Part shown: positions 15,850 to 26,044 of the stretch, one piece after another
Layout of the letters: each line of letters starts with the position of its first letter
Position numbering within the stretch: the stretch's first letter is position 1
From: Gemmatimonadota bacterium
GTDB taxonomy: Bacteria > Gemmatimonadota > Gemmatimonadetes > Longimicrobiales > Gaopeijiaceae
Assembly: GCA_009692205.1 (NCBI GenBank)
Contig: SHZR01000016.1
Span: 1 to 61,640 of the forward strand
Length of the DNA stretch: 61,640 nt
Direction: 5' to 3'
Translations under genes and position numbers: made by a program
The notes under the pieces: generated by a model
Database searches by the model: none
The model's input: only the letters and a program-made list of their open reading frames with translations
Told to the model about the DNA's origin: nothing

Positions 15850-16509
15850 ATGTCCCTTGGGCTCCTGGCCCTGGCCCTGGTTCCGGCGGCCTGTAGCTCC
15901 GGTCCCCGGTCGGTGTCCGAGCCGCGACCGGTCATCATCTACTCCGGGGCCCGCCTGCGGGTGGAGCAGGAGCGGATGGATTCGGTCTATGCCTGGGTCA
16001 CGAACGAGCAGCTCAACATTCAGGAAGACCCGTCGTTCTGGGTCATCACGCTGCCGACCATCGGGGAGACCTATCCGTGGGAGGACCTGAACGTCCGCGA
16101 GGATAGCGTCTCGGTCCGGACCCCCATGGGCGTCCAAGACACCGAGCTCGTCTACATGATCTACGGCCATCTCCACCTGATGGCGACCATGGGCAGGCAG
16201 GAGGAGTGGCTTCCCGAGGCTCCGGCGGCGGCGGGCTACGACCTGGAACGGGCGATCCTGTCGCGCACGGCGGACGCCTGGATCTTGGGCCGGACGGTCT
16301 TCAACACCGAGCCGTACGGTCCGCTCGACGAGTTGGCATACGCCAAGGAGGCCGGCTTCCTGGACGCGTTCATCTTCACCGCGAGACCGGACGAGTTTGC
16401 CTCGAATCGCGCGGAGTGGGCGCGCGGGAACCCGGGCCAGATGGAGCGCTACCGCGAGTGGTTCCTCGACACGTTCAGCCAGGAGCCCCCGGGGCTGCGG
16501 GCGAACTGA
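15850..16509 (+). CDS. Hypothetical lipoprotein
   Basis: Protein of 219 aa with a lipoprotein signal (MSLGLLALALVPAAC, lipobox VPAAC), so it is anchored by lipid on the cell envelope. The mature part has RMDSVYAWVTNEQLNIQEDPSFWV, a LVYMIYGHLHLMATMG helix and DAWILGRTVFNTEPYGPLDELAYAKEAG. I do not recognise the family. ATG 15850 is set by the lipobox. It converges with the next gene. Confidence 0.65.
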   Translation: MSLGLLALALVPAACSSGPRSVSEPRPVIIYSGARLRVEQERMDSVYAWVTNEQLNIQEDPSFWVITLPTIGETYPWEDLNVREDSVSVRTPMGVQDTELVYMIYGHLHLMATMGRQEEWLPEAPAAAGYDLERAILSRTADAWILGRTVFNTEPYGPLDELAYAKEAGFLDAFIFTARPDEFASNRAEWARGNPGQMERYREWFLDTFSQEPPGLRAN

Positions 16510-16515
16510 GAGCCG

Positions 16516-16842
16516 CTACGCGGGCGTGACTTCCCAGCGCAGGCCCACGGGATCTCCGCCGCCGATCTCGTCGACGTGAACATCGAGGCGGCCGGTACGT
16601 GCCAGTCGACCGTCGCTCGGCTTGCCGCCGAACAGCGCGAAGCCCTTCACGCGCACGCGGCGCTGCTGCCCGGACGGGGATGTGGCGATGAGCTCCGACC
16701 CCTTGAGCGAGCGGATCGAGGGCGCTTCGCCGGATTGCAGGCGAAGGCGTAGAATGCGCCCGGAATGCGGGGCGTCCATAGCGTCCAGGACGCGAAACAC
16801 GACACCCCTCTTCGTGGCCGTAGTGGTCGTTTCCGCAGACAT
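16516..16842 (-). CDS. Small hypothetical protein, possible beta-barrel domain
   Basis: Protein of 108 aa. From residue 10 it alternates strands (RGVVFRVLDAMDA, GRILRLRLQSGE, GSELIATSPSG, QRRVRVKGFALFGG, RTGRLDVHVDE), like a small beta barrel. There is no signal peptide. ATG 16842 leads into TTTTATKRG and avoids upstream sequence overlapping the divergent decarboxylase gene, whose start is 18 nt away. The function is not known. Confidence 0.55.
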   Translation of the reverse strand: MSAETTTTATKRGVVFRVLDAMDAPHSGRILRLRLQSGEAPSIRSLKGSELIATSPSGQQRRVRVKGFALFGGKPSDGRLARTGRLDVHVDEIGGGDPVGLRWEVTPA

Positions 16843-16860
16843 GGAAGAAAGGGTATCGCG

Positions 16861-18303
16861 ATGACGTCGCCCACGGAAGGCGCTCCGCGGAGCGAGCTCG
16901 TCTTGCCGAGGGACGAGATGCTCGCGCTCGCGCAGCGAGCCGCGGAGCTGATCGTGCACCGACTCGAACATCTTCCCTACGAGCCTGCCTGGCGGGGAGG
17001 AACGCGCGCGGAGCTGGAGGCGCTGTTCCGGGAAGACGCGCCCGAGGAAGGGCGCCCGGCGCTCGAGGTACTCGAGCGCGCCGCGCTAGAGGTCCTGCCG
17101 CTCGCGAGCCGCGTCGACCATCCCCGCTTCTTCGCGTTCGTTCCGTCGTCGGCCACCTGGCCGGGCGTGCTCGCGGACTTCCTGTGTGCGGGGCACAACA
17201 CCTTCCAGGGCACGTGGCTCGGGGCGAGCGGTCCAAGCCAGATCGAGCTCATCGTGCTCGATTGGTTCCGCGACTGGATCGGCTATCCCGACACCGCGAG
17301 CGGGCTCTTCACCAGCGGGGGCTCCGCGGCCAGCCTGGACGCGTTCGTCGCCGCGCGCGAGGCGGCCGGCGCCCCCCAGCATGCCACCGTCTACATGAGC
17401 GACCAGAGCCACTCGGCGCTCATACGCGCGGCGACGATCGTGGGCATTCGCGCCGAGCATGTGCGAAAAGTGAAGAGCGACGACTACTTCCGCATGGACA
17501 TGGAGATGCTCGCGCGGATGGTTGTCGAGGACCGTGCCGCAGGCTTGAACCCGATCGCCGTGTGCGCCAACGGCGGCGCGACGAACACGGGTGCGGTGGA
17601 CCCACTCGAGGCGATGGCCGATTTCTGCGCGGCCGAGGGCCTCTGGTTCCACGTGGACGCCGCCTACGGAGGTTTCGCGGTGCTCACCGAGAAGGGAAGG
17701 CAGGTCCTGCGCGGCATCGAGCGAGCCGACTCGATCGCGATGGACGCGCACAAATGGCTTTTCCAGCCGTTCGAGGCGGGCTGCCTGATGGTCAAGGACG
17801 TGCGCCGCCTGGAGGCGGCGTTCTCGGTCCATCCCGAGTATCTGCAGGACACGCAGTTCGGCCACGAGCAACCGAACTTCAGTGACCGCGGGCTGCAGCT
17901 CAGCCGGTCGTTCCGCGCGCTCAAGGTGTGGATGTCGATCCAGACGTTCGGATTGGCCGCCTTCCGTCGCTCCATAGCCAAGGGCATCGAGCACGCCGAG
18001 CACGCCGAGGAGTATGTGCGCGCTTCCGAGCTCCTCGAGATCGCCAACCCGGCGTCGCTCGGCGTCGTGTGCTTCCGGTTCAACCCGCGCAACTCGGGCT
18101 ACTCGCCCGAGTACCTGGAGCAAATCAACACGAAGGTCCAGGCGCGCGTGATCGAGACCGCCACCGCCATGACGTCGTCCACGCGGCTCCGCGGGATCTA
18201 CTCCCTGCGCTTCTGCATCCTGAACCACAACACGACCTGGGAGGATGTGCTCGGCACGCTTCAGGCGATCGAGCGCTTCGGCCTCGAGGCGATCGCGGAG
18301 TGA
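16861..18303 (+). CDS. Group II PLP-dependent amino acid decarboxylase
   Basis: Cytoplasmic decarboxylase of 480 aa, similar to aromatic-L-amino-acid and tyrosine decarboxylases. HPRFFAFVPSSATWPGVLADFL is the typical N-terminal domain block, GLFTSGGSAASLDAF binds the phosphate, WFHVDAAYGGFAVL carries the Asp that pairs with the pyridine nitrogen, and MDAHKWLFQPFEAG contains the Schiff-base Lys. The product would be an aryl- or other amine. The stop overlaps the GTG start of the CPBP gene (GTGA), so the two are coupled. Confidence 0.88.
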   Translation: MTSPTEGAPRSELVLPRDEMLALAQRAAELIVHRLEHLPYEPAWRGGTRAELEALFREDAPEEGRPALEVLERAALEVLPLASRVDHPRFFAFVPSSATWPGVLADFLCAGHNTFQGTWLGASGPSQIELIVLDWFRDWIGYPDTASGLFTSGGSAASLDAFVAAREAAGAPQHATVYMSDQSHSALIRAATIVGIRAEHVRKVKSDDYFRMDMEMLARMVVEDRAAGLNPIAVCANGGATNTGAVDPLEAMADFCAAEGLWFHVDAAYGGFAVLTEKGRQVLRGIERADSIAMDAHKWLFQPFEAGCLMVKDVRRLEAAFSVHPEYLQDTQFGHEQPNFSDRGLQLSRSFRALKVWMSIQTFGLAAFRRSIAKGIEHAEHAEEYVRASELLEIANPASLGVVCFRFNPRNSGYSPEYLEQINTKVQARVIETATAMTSSTRLRGIYSLRFCILNHNTTWEDVLGTLQAIERFGLEAIAE

Positions 18304-19118
18304 GGGCCGAGAGCGACCTGCCGAGTGCCGTGAAGGTAGTTGGCTGGGTCGGCACGATCCTCTTCTGGGTGGTGCAGCTCACGCTGCTCCTCGTGTTCGA
18401 CCTGGCGCTCGCGGATACGATTCTGCTGGCCGCGCTCCTGGTGGCGGTGCCGGCGGTCGCGACCGCGCAGCTCCCGCTCATCGCCAGCGTCCGCGTGGAG
18501 CGGCTGCCGGCGTACTGGGGATCGATCGCTACGCTCTGGCTGCTCGGCTCCGCCTGCTGGCTCGTGGGCACGCGCACGGGCGGCGCCGCGGCGCTCGGTC
18601 TCCTCCCGCTGGCGCCCGTGAGCATGGCGCTGTGGTCCGTGGGGCTCACGCTCGGTGGGCTCCTGACCATCCTGCTCTTTCGGGAGATCTCGGTCTGGAC
18701 GGGAGCGGAAGAGAGCCCAGTGCTCCGGGATCTCATGCCGCGGACGCGGCAGGAGAAGGGCGTGTTCGGTCTGCTGTCCCTCGCGGCTGGGGTGGCTGAG
18801 GAGCTGGCGTACCGCGGCTACGCGATCCCGATGCTGGCACCGCTGGTCGGCGTGGGTGGGGCCGCCATCCTCACGTCCGGGGTCTTCGGGGTGCTCCACG
18901 GTTACCAGGGATGGCTCGGCACCTTGCGCACCGGACTCATGGGTGGGCTGCTCGCCTGGGGGTTCCTCGCCTCGGGCAGCCTGTGGCCCGCGATCGTGGC
19001 CCACACGGCCATCGACCTCATCGCGGGGATCGTACTGGGGGAGAAGCTCCTGCCACCCCCGAGGGGTGCCGGGGTAGTGGGTGCGCTCGATGCACGGTCC
19101 CCCGAGACGGAGAGGTAG
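18300..19118 (+). CDS. CPBP family intramembrane metalloprotease
   Basis: Polytopic membrane protein of 272 aa with about eight hydrophobic stretches, belonging to the CAAX/ABI (Rce1-like) protease family. Motif 1 is EELAYRG (EExxxR), motif 2 is FGVLHGY (FxxxH) and motif 3 is AHTAID (HxxxD in place of HxxxN), so the glutamate/histidine active site looks complete. GTG 18300 overlaps the upstream stop, implying coupling to the decarboxylase. The substrate is unknown. Confidence 0.82.
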   Translation: MRAESDLPSAVKVVGWVGTILFWVVQLTLLLVFDLALADTILLAALLVAVPAVATAQLPLIASVRVERLPAYWGSIATLWLLGSACWLVGTRTGGAAALGLLPLAPVSMALWSVGLTLGGLLTILLFREISVWTGAEESPVLRDLMPRTRQEKGVFGLLSLAAGVAEELAYRGYAIPMLAPLVGVGGAAILTSGVFGVLHGYQGWLGTLRTGLMGGLLAWGFLASGSLWPAIVAHTAIDLIAGIVLGEKLLPPPRGAGVVGALDARSPETER

Positions 19119-19532
19119 ATGGAGGTTGACCTGGCCCTGCTGGCCGACGCCGCGACGATCGACGGTTCCGGCAAACTGAACATCCTTGGGATCTTCGACC
19201 GGCTCACGACGCAGGCGTTCCCCACGCGACATCCCCGGCTCAGCCTCGTGCTGCGATTCTCCGCAGGACTCGACGAAGTCGGACGCCATCAGGTGGGGAT
19301 CGCGCTCAAGGCTCCGGACGGCAAGGAGATGGTGCGCATCGACGGCGAGATGAACCTCGCCCCCGGGCCGAGCGGCTCGGGCGGGGCCGTGTTGGTGCCG
19401 CACGTCCTGAACATGGACGGCCTGATCTTCCCGGGGCCCGGGCGGTATTCCTTCGACGTGCGCGTCGACGGCGTGCACCACGTGTCGATCTCGCTCAGCG
19501 TACACGGTCCGGAAAGCTCGGCGCAGGCCTAG
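19119..19532 (+). CDS. DUF6941 family protein
   Basis: Protein of 137 aa starting directly after the CPBP stop. MEVDLALLADAATIDGSGKLNILGIFDRL is typical of this uncharacterised family, followed by a beta-rich body (LSLVLRFSAGLDEVGRHQVGIAL, PGRYSFDVRVDG) that reads like one immunoglobulin-like sandwich. No signal peptide. Third gene of the decarboxylase-CPBP operon. Function unknown. Confidence 0.7.
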   Translation: MEVDLALLADAATIDGSGKLNILGIFDRLTTQAFPTRHPRLSLVLRFSAGLDEVGRHQVGIALKAPDGKEMVRIDGEMNLAPGPSGSGGAVLVPHVLNMDGLIFPGPGRYSFDVRVDGVHHVSISLSVHGPESSAQA

Positions 19533-19622
19533 GCACGGGCTTTCGGCGTCCGGGGGCGCCGAGCCGAGATGCTTGCAGAAACCATGGCTCCGTTCGATTA
19601 ATAGGAGTCCCCTGGAGCCCAA

Positions 19623-20045
19623 GTGATCCTCCACTGCAACTACGAAGAGGTCGAAGCCCTCAGGGGCGGCGCGCGCGCGTTGCTCGGGGAGCCTGGGAGC
19701 TCGACGTCCGCCGTTTTGGCTCCTCCGGAGAGCCGCGCGCGGGTGGAGGCGCTCCTCCCACGACTGGTGGGTGACCTCTCGCTCTCCACGCTCGACGAAC
19801 TCCGCGGCGTCCAGATGGCCCTCGACGCGATCGTGGAGCACCTGCGCGAGGAGATGGAGTCGATGGTCCTCGCGGCGCATGCGGCCGACGAGTCTGCGGT
19901 CACCGCCTATTTCGCGTTCGCGCACGGGTTCACCGTGCTGAGCCGGGTGGACGAGATCGCCGGGGAGATGCAGGCGATCATCGAGTTGGTGACCGGCGAC
20001 ACTCCGTCGCCCGAGGCCGTCCGGACGTTCCGCTTTCCGGACTAA
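19623..20045 (+). CDS. Hypothetical protein
   Basis: Protein of 140 aa from a GTG start, MILHCNYEEVEALRGGARALL, with a largely helical body (LDALVEHLRE-like: LDAIVEHLREEMESMVLAAH; EIAGEMQAIIELVTG). It has no signal, no membrane segment and no motif I know. It lies 90 nt after the DUF6941 gene and 141 nt before gyrA. Confidence 0.6.
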   Translation: MILHCNYEEVEALRGGARALLGEPGSSTSAVLAPPESRARVEALLPRLVGDLSLSTLDELRGVQMALDAIVEHLREEMESMVLAAHAADESAVTAYFAFAHGFTVLSRVDEIAGEMQAIIELVTGDTPSPEAVRTFRFPD

Positions 20046-20186
20046 CCGCGCCGCGGCACCTGCCGCCGCCGCGCCACTCCGCCCGCCACTGCGGCGACAT
20101 CGACCGCGGCTCGCGGTCGCTTGCTTCCCCCTTGGCGATATGAGAAGCTAGCGAGCCCCTTCGCCTAGGCACGCCACGGAGACGGA

Positions 20187-22697
20187 ATGGCTACGGCCTC
20201 CAAACGGGAACGGATCCTCCCTCGCACGATCGAGGAGGAGATGCGCGAGTCGTTCCTCGACTATTCGATGAGCGTCATCGTGCAGCGCGCACTGCCCGAC
20301 GTACGCGACGGCCTGAAGCCGGTGCATCGTCGCATCTTGTACGCCATGCACGAGGCGGGGCTCAGTCCGGACCGGCCGTACAGGAAGAGCGCGACGGTCG
20401 TGGGCGACGTGCTCGGCAAGTTCCATCCGCACGGCGACGTCGCAGTCTACGACTCGCTCGTCCGCATGGTGCAGGACTTCTCCATGCGCATGCCGCTCAT
20501 CGACGGGCAGGGCAATTTCGGTTCGGTCGATGGCGACTCGGCGGCGGCCTACCGCTACACCGAGGCCCGACTTGCGCCCATCGCCGTGGAGCTCCTCGAC
20601 GACATCGAGAAGGATACCGTCGGGGTCCAGCCGAACTTCGACGGACAGCGTAAGGAGCCCGTCGTGCTGCCCGCGCGGTACCCGAACTTGCTCGTGAACG
20701 GCTCGTCGGGCATCGCCGTCGGGATGAGCACCAACGTGCCGCCGCACAACCTCGCCGAGGTCGCCGCGGGCGTGCGTCAGCTCGTGATCGATCCCGACTG
20801 CTCGGTCGAGGACCTCGTACGCCACATCCCCGGCCCCGACTTCCCGACGGGCGGCTTCGTGGTGGGACGCAAGGGCATCGAGGCGATGTACCGCGAGGGC
20901 CGCGGCCGCGTGGTCATGCGTGGCCGCGTCGTGAAGGAGTCGATGCGCGGCGGCAAGGAGCAGCTCGTAGTCACGGAGCTGCCGTTCATGGTCTCCAAGA
21001 CCAAGGTGATCGAGCAGATCGTCGAGTTGGCCAAGAAGGGCCGCGCCGACGAAGTCTCGGACGTCCGCGACGAGAGCGATCGCGACGGCATGCGCCTCGT
21101 GATCGAGCTCAAGCGCGGAGCGGACGCGCCGGGCGTGGTGAAGCTGCTGTACCGCGCGACCGGGCTGCAGACGACGTTCGGCGCGCACATGCTCGCGCTC
21201 CAGGACGGCCAGCCGCGCGAGTTCAACCTGAAGCAGCTGCTCGAGAGCTTCCGCGACCACAGGCTCGACGTCATCCGCCGGCGGAGCCGCCACGACCTCG
21301 AGCAGGCCGAGGCGGAGCGGCACATCGTCGAGGGGCTGCTCGCCGCGCTCAAGCACATCGACGAAGTCATCAGGATCATCCGCGGGTCGAAGGACCGGCC
21401 CGAGGCGTCCGAGAAGCTGCAGAGCAAGTTCGGCCTGAGCGAAATCCAGGCGGATGCGATCCTGAGCATGCGCCTCGCCCGCCTCACCGCGCTCGAGCGG
21501 TCGCAGCTCAAGGCGCGACTCGAAGAGCTGGCGGCTCTCATCAAGGAACTCAAGGCGGTCCTGAAGTCCGAGGAGCGGCAGCTCCAGGTCATGCTCGACG
21601 AGCTGGCGGCCGTCGTGAAGAAGTACGGGGACGCGCGGCGGACCGTGTTGTTGAACGAGGAGGAGACCGAGATCGAGACGCCCGAGCTCGAACGTCAGCT
21701 CGCGGACGAAGACGTCGTCGTCACCCTCTCCCACCTTGGCTTCGTCAAGCGCATCCCCATCCACCTGTACAAGAGGCGCATCGACTCCGGTAAGGCGTTG
21801 GCCGATCTCGAGCGCCACGATGACGACTACCTCGAGCGCCTGTTCGTCGCGCGCACGCGGGGCTGGATCCTGACCTTCACGGAGAGCGGGCACTGCTTCT
21901 TCCTGCCCGTGATGGACGTGCCCGAGAGCGCACGCGCATCGCGGGGGCAGTCGGTCTACGCGCTGCTCGAGGGCGCTGACCGCAAGGACAGGATCGTGGC
22001 GATGATTCCGGTGGACGACTTGGGCGCGGAGGACCGGTTCCTCGTGTTCGTGTCGCGGGAAGGGGTCATCAAGCGGACGCCGCTCGCGGAGTTCGCGAAC
22101 GCGCGCGCCGGGGGCGTGAAGGCCGCCGGCGTGAAGAAGGGCGACCGCATCCTGGACGTGGCACTCTCGGACGGGTCGGCCGAGGTGATGCTGCTGTCGC
22201 GCGCGGGACGAGCGATCCGCTTCCCCGAGGAGGACGTCAGCGTGGTCGGGCGCACCGCGCAGGGCGTGAAGGGGATGGGCCTGCGAGACGGCGACGAAGT
22301 GGTGGGGATGATCCTCATCCGGCGAGATGCAGCGGTGCTCACGGTGAGCGAGGACGGCATGGGCAAGCGCACCCCCGTGGACGAATTCCCGCTGCAGCAG
22401 CGCGGAGGCCTCGGCACGCTGGCGGTGCCGAGCGGCGAGAAGGTCTCGCCGATCGTGTGCGCGCTCGAGGTCCTCGACTCCGACGATCTCGTGATCGTGA
22501 CCGCGACGGGCAAGGTGACGCGCGCGTCGGCCGGCTCGGTGCCCGTGCAGGGGCGCAGGACGCAGGGCCGGAGGCTCGCGGAGGTCGCCAAGGGGGACCG
22601 GGTGGTGGAGGTCACGCGCGCGGAGGGCGAGGGGGGCGCGCCGGCGGCTGACTTGGTCTCGCGCGGTCGCGGTCTACAGTCCGAGCTGGACTTCTGA
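20187..22697 (+). CDS. gyrA: DNA gyrase subunit A
   Basis: Breakage-reunion subunit of DNA gyrase, 836 aa, which cuts and reseals DNA for negative supercoiling together with GyrB. The N-terminal [31 protein letters not shown] and GKFHPHGD blocks are canonical, the catalytic Tyr is in [11 protein letters not shown] and the C-terminal beta-pinwheel follows (repeats such as [19 protein letters not shown]). A GyrA-box-like [10 protein letters not shown] supports gyrase over ParC. At the quinolone-contact position (E. coli Ser83) this protein has Val85, while Asp89 (E. coli Asp87) is kept. gyrB is not in the window. Confidence 0.93.
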   Translation: MATASKRERILPRTIEEEMRESFLDYSMSVIVQRALPDVRDGLKPVHRRILYAMHEAGLSPDRPYRKSATVVGDVLGKFHPHGDVAVYDSLVRMVQDFSMRMPLIDGQGNFGSVDGDSAAAYRYTEARLAPIAVELLDDIEKDTVGVQPNFDGQRKEPVVLPARYPNLLVNGSSGIAVGMSTNVPPHNLAEVAAGVRQLVIDPDCSVEDLVRHIPGPDFPTGGFVVGRKGIEAMYREGRGRVVMRGRVVKESMRGGKEQLVVTELPFMVSKTKVIEQIVELAKKGRADEVSDVRDESDRDGMRLVIELKRGADAPGVVKLLYRATGLQTTFGAHMLALQDGQPREFNLKQLLESFRDHRLDVIRRRSRHDLEQAEAERHIVEGLLAALKHIDEVIRIIRGSKDRPEASEKLQSKFGLSEIQADAILSMRLARLTALERSQLKARLEELAALIKELKAVLKSEERQLQVMLDELAAVVKKYGDARRTVLLNEEETEIETPELERQLADEDVVVTLSHLGFVKRIPIHLYKRRIDSGKALADLERHDDDYLERLFVARTRGWILTFTESGHCFFLPVMDVPESARASRGQSVYALLEGADRKDRIVAMIPVDDLGAEDRFLVFVSREGVIKRTPLAEFANARAGGVKAAGVKKGDRILDVALSDGSAEVMLLSRAGRAIRFPEEDVSVVGRTAQGVKGMGLRDGDEVVGMILIRRDAAVLTVSEDGMGKRTPVDEFPLQQRGGLGTLAVPSGEKVSPIVCALEVLDSDDLVIVTATGKVTRASAGSVPVQGRRTQGRRLAEVAKGDRVVEVTRAEGEGGAPAADLVSRGRGLQSELDF

Positions 22698-22843
22698 TGC
22701 GCGTTCTCGTGCTCGGCGCAGGCGCTCAGGGCTCCGCGTGCGCGCTCGACCTCGCGCGCTCGCAGGGCGTCGAGATGGCAATCCCTTGTCGAGCTTCGCA
22801 GGTCCTCTCACCGCGCGAGTTCGCAGCGGAGGTACCGGGCTAG
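22697..22843 (+). pseudogene. 5' remnant of a Rossmann-fold (saccharopine dehydrogenase-like) gene
   Basis: It starts with TGATG overlap at the gyrA stop: [21 protein letters not shown] is an excellent NAD(P)-binding GxGxxG beta-alpha start, like saccharopine dehydrogenases. After about 27 residues the resemblance ends, and a stop follows at codon 49. The rest of a 350-400 residue enzyme is missing, so this is a truncated gene that once formed an operon with gyrA. Confidence 0.7.
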
Positions 22844-22858
22844 CGCTAGCGAGGCCTC

Positions 22859-23166
22859 ATGCGGCGGCTACAGGATCGAGGGCCTCGGTACCACGACGAT
22901 CGGTTCCACTCCCAGGCTGCCACGGCGTGGCCGGAGCTCATCGAGTCCGGGAACCGGTTGTCGACGAGCAGCTACGTGATTCTTGAGTGTTTCGCATTGC
23001 AGCCGTGCGCGCCCTTGCCGACCACCTCGTCCCACTCGTCAACACGGAGTGGATCGGTGAGTGCTACACGAGCTTCCACCTGATGAGGGCGGGAAGCGTT
23101 CGCCGAGCGTTCACGTTCGACCCACACTTCAGTGAGAAGGGCTTCGCTCCGGTTTCGAGCCCGTGA
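22859..23166 (+). pseudogene. Decayed PIN-domain (VapC-like) toxin gene
   Basis: Two frames together give pieces of a PIN ribonuclease. First comes DDRFHSQAATAWPELIESG and STSSYVILECFAL; then, in another frame, AVRALADHLVPLVNTEWIGE and later SFHLMRAGSVRRAFTFDPHF. The first acidic strand (VDTSAL-like) is missing, a frameshift lies near 23000, and about 30 codons with the central acidic motif are deleted. It cannot make an active toxin. No antitoxin is adjacent. Confidence 0.7.
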
Positions 23167-23186
23167 ACGCGGATGCGCTGCGCGTA

Positions 23187-24950
23187 CTAGCGCGCCGCGC
23201 CCAGTGTCGCCGTCACGGACACCCGCGCGCCATCCCGCTCGACCACGATCACGACCTCGTCTCCGGGGGCCTGGGCCTGGAGCGCGTACGTATACGCGTA
23301 GATGTCGGTGACCGGCCTGCCCGCGAACTCGACGACCACGTCGCCCGGCCGTAGTCCGGCCGCCGCGGCAGGGCTTCCCTCGCGGACGCCCGTGAGGCGC
23401 AGGCCGAAGGGGCGGGGCGTCATGTCGGGCACGGTGCCTAGGTAAGGGCCGTAACCGCTGCTCGTCGATGAGGCCGCCTGATTCGGACCTCCGCGCTGCT
23501 GCGGCTGCTCGATACGCGTGAGTGCCACGGCGTCCGCGCCGCCGGTGGCCAGACGTGCCGCGATGCGTGCGGCGAGCTGACTCACGCGCTCGAGGCCGTC
23601 GACGTTGATCTTCTCCCAGTCGTCCGAGGGACGGTGGTAGTCCTCGTGCAGGTTGGAGAGGAAGTGCAGCACGGGGATGCCCTCGCCGTAGAACGACGAG
23701 TGGTCGGAGGGGCCGTAGCCGTCGGGCGACTTGCCGATCGTGAACGGTGTGGACAAGGCGGCGTTCGCGCGGTCGATGATCTCGTTCCACTCGGCTGCGG
23801 TGCCGACGCCCATCACCGTAAGCCCGTCGTCGACCACGCGGCCCACCATGTCGAGGTTGAGCATGGCTACCGCTTCCTCGAGATCGATGGTCCGCTCCCG
23901 GACGAAGTACGCCGAGCCCCAGAGGCCCCGCTCCTCGCCCGTGAACGCGATGAACAGCACGCTCCGATCGGGCCTCGGTCCGGCGGCCAAGATGCGCGCG
24001 ATCTCGAGCATTCCCGCCGTCCCGCTGGCGTTGTCGTCGGCGCCGTTGTGGATGGCGGTCTCGCCCGGAGCGAGCGAGCCCTCGCCCCCGTAGCCGAGGT
24101 GGTCGTAGTGCGCCCCGACGATCACGTACTCGCCGCGCAGTAGCGGGTTGGCGCCCGGCAGGAGCGCCACCACGTTGCGCGCCTCGGCGCTCGTGGCGCG
24201 GACGTCGGTGCGCAGACTCGCGCTGGCGCCGCCGATGAGTGCCTCGCGCAGGACGGCCGCGGCCGCGCCGCTGACGATACCGACGGGGATGGCGAGTGCC
24301 GCGCGCATCTCACTGTCGGGCGTCGGCAGCTCCATTCCGATCGGTGCCAGGAGCAGGATGCCCGCGGCGTCCCTGCCCGCCGCCACCGTCGCCTTGAAGT
24401 GGGGGTCGCCCCTGAGCCCTGTCCCGTGCGGGTCGTCCGGATCGCCCCACTCGACCACGACGATCCTGTCCGAGATGTCCATCCGCGCGAACTCGTCCGC
24501 CGGGTTGCCGGGGCTGCTCAGGAGGTGGCCGCCGTAGACCAGCTCGCCCTCGACGCTGGCACTGGCCGAAAAGCCCGTCGGGACCCAGTCCGTGCCGACG
24601 CCGTACTCGCGCCCCGCGACCGTGAGGCGAGTCTGTGGGCCGAGCTCCGCACCTTTACGGATTTCGAACGTCTGGAAGAAGCTACTTTGGCTTCCAGCAG
24701 GCTCGAGGCCGAATGACTCGAATTGGCTCGCGAGGTAATCCGCCGCGCAGTGCTCGCCCGCCGTGCCGACGGCCCGCCCCTCGAGGCGATCGTCGGCCAG
24801 GAAGCGAACGTGGGCGAGGACACCATCGAGTCCTCTGGTCAGAGCCTGCGCGTCGGGACAGGTTTGAGCGCGCACGCCCGCGAAGGGCATGGCGAACAGG
24901 GCCACGAGGCCCGAGAACGTCCGAAACGAGGTGGAGACGTGGTGACTCAT
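23187..24950 (-). CDS. Exported M28 family metallopeptidase with PA and PDZ domains
   Basis: Secreted zinc aminopeptidase-type protein of 587 aa. It has a Sec signal ([17 protein letters not shown]), then a protease-associated insert around residues 120-290. The M28 core has metal ligands in [27 protein letters not shown] and LNLDMVG, and the last His in [14 protein letters not shown]-terminal PDZ domain ([22 protein letters not shown]) may bind substrate tails. All five ligands look present, so it should be active on peptides or amino-capped substrates. ATG 24950 is required to include the signal peptide, which makes the gene overlap the divergent start of the next gene. Confidence 0.88.
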   Translation of the reverse strand: MSHHVSTSFRTFSGLVALFAMPFAGVRAQTCPDAQALTRGLDGVLAHVRFLADDRLEGRAVGTAGEHCAADYLASQFESFGLEPAGSQSSFFQTFEIRKGAELGPQTRLTVAGREYGVGTDWVPTGFSASASVEGELVYGGHLLSSPGNPADEFARMDISDRIVVVEWGDPDDPHGTGLRGDPHFKATVAAGRDAAGILLLAPIGMELPTPDSEMRAALAIPVGIVSGAAAAVLREALIGGASASLRTDVRATSAEARNVVALLPGANPLLRGEYVIVGAHYDHLGYGGEGSLAPGETAIHNGADDNASGTAGMLEIARILAAGPRPDRSVLFIAFTGEERGLWGSAYFVRERTIDLEEAVAMLNLDMVGRVVDDGLTVMGVGTAAEWNEIIDRANAALSTPFTIGKSPDGYGPSDHSSFYGEGIPVLHFLSNLHEDYHRPSDDWEKINVDGLERVSQLAARIAARLATGGADAVALTRIEQPQQRGGPNQAASSTSSGYGPYLGTVPDMTPRPFGLRLTGVREGSPAAAAGLRPGDVVVEFAGRPVTDIYAYTYALQAQAPGDEVVIVVERDGARVSVTATLGAAR

Positions 24951-26027
24951 CGATTGCTGACCGTGTTGACGTTGACGTCCATCTTCGCCTGCGCCCCGGA
25001 GGCTGCCGAGGAAGCTCCTCCCGCGCTCGCCAACCTGGCGGGCGAGGGCGTCCAGCTCCAGCTGCCCGGTGAGGCCCATCTCCGCAACATACGCCAAATC
25101 ACGAAGGGCGGAGAGAATGCGGAGGCGTACTGGGCATTCGACGGCTCCATGCTCATCTACCAGGGGAACAAGCCGGATGGTCCCGGCTGCGACCAGATCT
25201 TCCTGCTCGACCCGAGCACGGCCGCCTCGACGCGCGTCAGCAACGGCACGGGCCGCACGACCTGCTCGTACTTCTATCCGGCGGGGGATCAGATCCTCTA
25301 CTCCTCTACCCATCATCACGACATCACGTGCCCGCCGAATCCGGACTTTTCCCTAGGCTACGTGTGGGCGATCTACCCGACGTTCGACATCTTCGTCGCC
25401 AACGTGGACGGCACGAACCTTCGGCAGCTGACCGACGTGGACGGCTACGATGCCGAGGCCACGTTCTCGCCGACCGGCGACCGCATCGTTTTCACCAGCA
25501 TGCGAGACGGCGACCTCGACCTCTACTCGATGGCCCCGGACGGCTCCGACGTGGTGCGCCTCACGAACCGTCCCGGCTACGACGGCGGCGCATTCTATTC
25601 TCCCGACGGGTCACAGATCATCTACCGAGCCCACTATCCCGAGGAGGGCACCGAACTCGACGACTATATGGGGCTGCTCGATCAGGGCCTAATCCGGCCG
25701 GGCGAACTCGAGATCATGGTGATGAACGCGGACGGCTCGAATCAACGACAGGTGACGAGCGTCGGCGGCGCCAACTTCGCCCCCTATTGGCACCCCTCGG
25801 GCGACAAGATCGTGTTCAGCTCGAACCACCACGATCCGACGGGTCGGGACTTCGACGTCTACATGATCAACCTCGACGGGACCGGCCTCACGCGGATCAC
25901 CGAGGCCGAAGGGTTCGACGGCTTCCCCGCGTTCAGCCCGGACGGCAGCACGCTCGTGTTCGCGTCGAACCGGAACAACGGTGGGACGAACGACACGAAC
26001 GTTTTCATCGCGGAGTGGGTGGAGTAA
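24942..26027 (+). CDS. TolB-like beta-propeller lipoprotein
   Basis: Protein of 361 aa with a short n-region (VTHR), a hydrophobic core and Cys (SIFAC), so it is probably a lipoprotein. It has WD40-like/TolB repeats: [67 protein letters not shown] and [19 protein letters not shown], giving about six blades. Such proteins bind proteins or glycans at the cell surface. A GTG at 24939 is an equal candidate start. Its 5' end overlaps the 5' end of the M28 gene by 9-12 nt on the opposite strand. Confidence 0.82.
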   Translation: MTHRLLTVLTLTSIFACAPEAAEEAPPALANLAGEGVQLQLPGEAHLRNIRQITKGGENAEAYWAFDGSMLIYQGNKPDGPGCDQIFLLDPSTAASTRVSNGTGRTTCSYFYPAGDQILYSSTHHHDITCPPNPDFSLGYVWAIYPTFDIFVANVDGTNLRQLTDVDGYDAEATFSPTGDRIVFTSMRDGDLDLYSMAPDGSDVVRLTNRPGYDGGAFYSPDGSQIIYRAHYPEEGTELDDYMGLLDQGLIRPGELEIMVMNADGSNQRQVTSVGGANFAPYWHPSGDKIVFSSNHHDPTGRDFDVYMINLDGTGLTRITEAEGFDGFPAFSPDGSTLVFASNRNNGGTNDTNVFIAEWVE

Positions 26028-26044
26028 CGCGGCCTTCTTGGGGC

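Noticed and set aside
20148-21893. 581-codon minus-strand frame opposite gyrA
   Set aside because: Shadow of gyrA codon bias; Leu/Asp/Glu/His repeats without motifs.
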